Of a stretch of DNA of 64,000 nucleotides, positions 61,684 through 64,000 are shown in pieces; within the stretch, counting starts at the first letter, position 1; every line of letters begins with the position of its first letter. This DNA is from Acidicapsa acidisoli (lineage in GTDB: Bacteria; Acidobacteriota; Terriglobia; Terriglobales; Acidobacteriaceae): the NCBI RefSeq assembly GCF_025685625.1, contig NZ_JAGSYI010000004.1:1-64000 (forward strand), in the 5' to 3' direction. A program made the translations under genes and the position numbers. The notes beneath the pieces were generated by a model. That model searched no databases. It saw only the letters and a program-made list of their open reading frames with translations, and was not told where the DNA came from.

Positions 61684-64000
61684 TGCTTCGCCTCGACAAA
61701 GTCATCAAGCCGTGGAAAGAGAGTGCGTCCCTCAACGACCACATCAACCTCTACGGCTTCTGGAATGAGACGGCGTTCCTGACAAAGAGCGGCGACCTGG
61801 GCGTGGTCATGCGTGTTCCCGGCGTGGATTACGAAAGCCTTGACCATGCGGAACAGGAATATGCGGTCAAGCGGCTGGAGGCAGCGCTGAAGGCATTCGG
61901 CCCCGGCTTTCACATCTATCAGTATCTCTTCAAAAAGAACCGGCCTGACATCCCCTTCGCGTCGTATGACGACGCCGTCGTGGATGCCGCCATCGAACAG
62001 CGGCGCCAGTTCTTTGAGGACAAGCGCGACAATCTTTATCAAATTGAGATTTTCTATTGCATTGTCCTTGAAGGGGCGCGGTCGAAAACGGGTGTTGGTG
62101 TTGCGCTCGCTCGCCTGTTCCACGATCCGTGCGGGGCAATTGACGAGCTAAGAGCGCAGTTCACCAACGACAGCATGAAGACGCTGCTGCGGACGCAGAT
62201 CGAAGCCGACCTTGCGCGGCTTGAACAGCGCGTGCAGGCATTTGCCCGGCAGCTCGCCGACTTCGTGCAAATTGTCGCTCTTGACCAACTGGGCCAGCTT
62301 CACTTTTTTCGCCGGTTGCTGAACTACGACGAGTGGCGGATTGCGGGCAAGCCACAATCCACACAGTTTCTTGACTACCAAGTGGTGAATTCGAATGTCG
62401 AAGCGGAGCGAGATCATCTGCGCGTAGGCGAGCACGTTGTCAGGATCTTGACGATGAAGGAGGCGATTACGGAGACACGGCCTTTGGTGCTGGATTCTCT
62501 GTTGAAGATCCCGGCCAACTTTTACGTGGTGACGGAATGGACGCCGCTCTCAACCGATAAGGCCCGCAAGGAAGTCAACAAACGCCGCCGCCATTTCAAT
62601 ATGTCGAAGACGGGCTTTGTGTCCCAGATGGGCAACGACCCCGCAAAGACCAACCCGCGCGACGTGCTCGTCGATGAATCGAAGCAGGCAGACATTGAGA
62701 ACCTCGGAGACTGCCTGCGGGCGTTGGGCGACGGCCAATCGCTCGGCGATTTCTCGCTCACGATTGTGCTGTGCGGCCACTCGAAGCCCGAGATTGACCA
62801 GCTTGTGGGCGAGTTTGCCGGGGTCTTCACCAATGCCGACGGCAATCTGTTTGTCGAGACGTACAACCAGCTCAATGCCTACTTTGCCACGGTTCCCGGC
62901 AATTACGCGCTGAACCTCCGCAAGTTGTACCTGCTCAACACGAATTATGCCGACCTCTCGTTCCTGTTTACGATCCTCCCCGGTGAGATGACCAATGCCC
63001 ATCTTGGCACGGAGTACCTGGCCGTGCTTGAGACCGACAACAGTACGCCCTACTTCCTCAACCTGCATAACGGCGAGGTCGCGCACACGCTCATCCTCGG
63101 AATGACCGGATCGGGCAAGAGCTACTTCTGCAATTTCCTGCTGCAGAACGCCCAGAAGTATGCGCCGCTCACCTTCATCTTCGATATCGGTGGCAGCTTC
63201 CAGTCGCTCACGACGATCTTCGGCGGCTCCTACCTCAATGTTGGCCAGGAGGCGCGTGATTTCACGATCAATCCGTTTTCGCTCCCCGATACCAAGGAGA
63301 ACCTGCAATTTCTCTTCAGCTTCTTTCGGGTGCTCATTGAAGGCAACGAGCAGCGTTACCGGCTCGACTTCAAGGAGGAGCGCAGGCTGTGGGACGGAAT
63401 CGAGCGCATGTATATGCTGGAGCCGGACCAGCGCACCGTCTCCAACTTCGCCAACATCATTGGCGAGTTGAAGGAGCGGCTGCACCGCTGGACGCGCGGC
63501 GGCCAGTACGGCTTTCTCTTCGACAACGCCGTGGACACGCTCTCCTTCAGCCGTTTTCAGACATTCAACTTCGCCGGTTGGGGCGACGCCCCGGAGGTGT
63601 TCGAACCGCTCCTGTTTTATGTCCTGCACCGGGCATCGAACGAGATCGCCGATCCGAAGAGGCTGGCAACGTTCAAGCTCTTCCTGTTGGACGAGGCGTG
63701 GCTTTTCATCAAAAACGAGACCATTCGTAACTATGTGGTGCAGGCGCAGAAGACTTGGCGCAAGCACAATGCCGCGATGATCCTTGCCACGCAGTCCATC
63801 AAGGAGCTTCAGGAGTCGGGCATGTTGCAAATCGTCTCCGAAAGCTGTCCAACGAAGATCTTCCTTGCGAACCCGGAGATGGACCGCGACGTGTACCGCG
63901 AGGCTTTCCACCTGAATGACACCGAGCTGGATTTGATCGCCGGGCTTGTCCCGCCAGGCCAGATGCTCATTCGCAAGGCTCAGTCCTCCAAGAAAGTTCA
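61683..64000 (+). CDS. VirB4/TrbE type IV secretion ATPase, 3' end outside window
   Basis: 772 codons are visible and the frame is still open at the edge. The N-terminal CagE/VirB4 domain reads LYGFWNETAFLTKSGDLGVV and SLKIPANFYVVTEWTPLST-like segments. The ATPase domain has Walker A GMTGSGKS (residues 473-480), and Walker B LLDEAW (about 668-672), followed by AAMILATQSIKELQESGMLQ. The ATG overlaps the VirB3 stop. It powers pilus assembly and DNA transfer. With VirB2 and VirB3 it marks a conjugative element that continues to the right. Confidence 0.93.
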   Translation, partial: MLRLDKVIKPWKESASLNDHINLYGFWNETAFLTKSGDLGVVMRVPGVDYESLDHAEQEYAVKRLEAALKAFGPGFHIYQYLFKKNRPDIPFASYDDAVVDAAIEQRRQFFEDKRDNLYQIEIFYCIVLEGARSKTGVGVALARLFHDPCGAIDELRAQFTNDSMKTLLRTQIEADLARLEQRVQAFARQLADFVQIVALDQLGQLHFFRRLLNYDEWRIAGKPQSTQFLDYQVVNSNVEAERDHLRVGEHVVRILTMKEAITETRPLVLDSLLKIPANFYVVTEWTPLSTDKARKEVNKRRRHFNMSKTGFVSQMGNDPAKTNPRDVLVDESKQADIENLGDCLRALGDGQSLGDFSLTIVLCGHSKPEIDQLVGEFAGVFTNADGNLFVETYNQLNAYFATVPGNYALNLRKLYLLNTNYADLSFLFTILPGEMTNAHLGTEYLAVLETDNSTPYFLNLHNGEVAHTLILGMTGSGKSYFCNFLLQNAQKYAPLTFIFDIGGSFQSLTTIFGGSYLNVGQEARDFTINPFSLPDTKENLQFLFSFFRVLIEGNEQRYRLDFKEERRLWDGIERMYMLEPDQRTVSNFANIIGELKERLHRWTRGGQYGFLFDNAVDTLSFSRFQTFNFAGWGDAPEVFEPLLFYVLHRASNEIADPKRLATFKLFLLDEAWLFIKNETIRNYVVQAQKTWRKHNAAMILATQSIKELQESGMLQIVSESCPTKIFLANPEMDRDVYREAFHLNDTELDLIAGLVPPGQMLIRKAQSSKKV

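Noticed and set aside
62550-63911. 453-residue minus-strand open frame
   Set aside because: It lies fully antisense to VirB4, which has intact Walker motifs; a long antisense frame is common in GC-rich codon usage. It has no family features.
1-64000. CRISPR array
   Set aside because: No regular short direct repeats with unique spacers were seen; the repeats found are coding or inverted.

Overview
The window looks like accessory chromosome or megaplasmid DNA of an Acidobacteriota (Terriglobia-type) bacterium. This is inferred from gene content: a TIGR02999-type ECF sigma factor paired with a TPR serine/threonine kinase, an ADOP-type permease fragment, DUF3300 and DUF2950 proteins, a giant secreted protein of BACON-like repeats, and many small CxxC proteins. 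No rRNA or complete tRNA is present, so the assignment rests on these genes alone.

Left third (1-31 kb): transport, redox and regulation, with heavy gene decay. It holds a partial ion channel, two DHA2-type MFS pumps, an MHS-type MFS transporter, a Gfo/Idh/MocA oxidoreductase and IS110/IS3 transposase relics. A LysR gene stands divergent from an azoreductase / alpha-beta-hydrolase / MBL-hydrolase cluster. A complete RND tripartite pump (16.1-22.1 kb) has its own divergent LysR regulator and a clear palindromic operator. An ECF sigma factor, a decayed UspA gene, a DUF2950/DUF3300 pair, a 2-hydroxyacid dehydrogenase, a conserved 448-aa protein and an RsbW-type kinase follow. Between them lie fragments of LysR, lactate dehydrogenase, NmrA-like and DJ-1/PfpI genes.

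Middle (31-49 kb): a 1405-residue secreted repeat protein is divergent from an ECF sigma factor / Ser-Thr kinase pair. Next is a degenerate prophage or island, about 40.3-48.8 kb: an integrase remnant, a tRNA 3'-end fragment (attachment-site relic), many small genes, and a minus-strand tail module (DUF2163-position gene end, DUF6950, tail tip broken by deletion, tail fibre, decayed XhlA-like gene). Inside it is a duplicated array of tiny C2HC (CxxC...HxC) proteins, the most unusual element here.

Right third (49-64 kb): an SRPBCC protein, a ThrE exporter, a TolC / YtcA / HlyD / FUSC efflux operon followed by PEBP and AraC genes, and a 5'-truncated Ig-like protein. An AbiEi antitoxin has lost its AbiEii toxin but keeps twin inverted repeats in its promoter. 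An XRE regulator, two small coupled genes and the start of a conjugative type IV secretion locus (VirB2, VirB3, VirB4; the last runs off the end) complete the window.

At least four loci carry an in-frame TAG where glutamine is plausible, and two are broken by a one-base homopolymer loss, so some 'pseudogenes' should be checked against raw reads.
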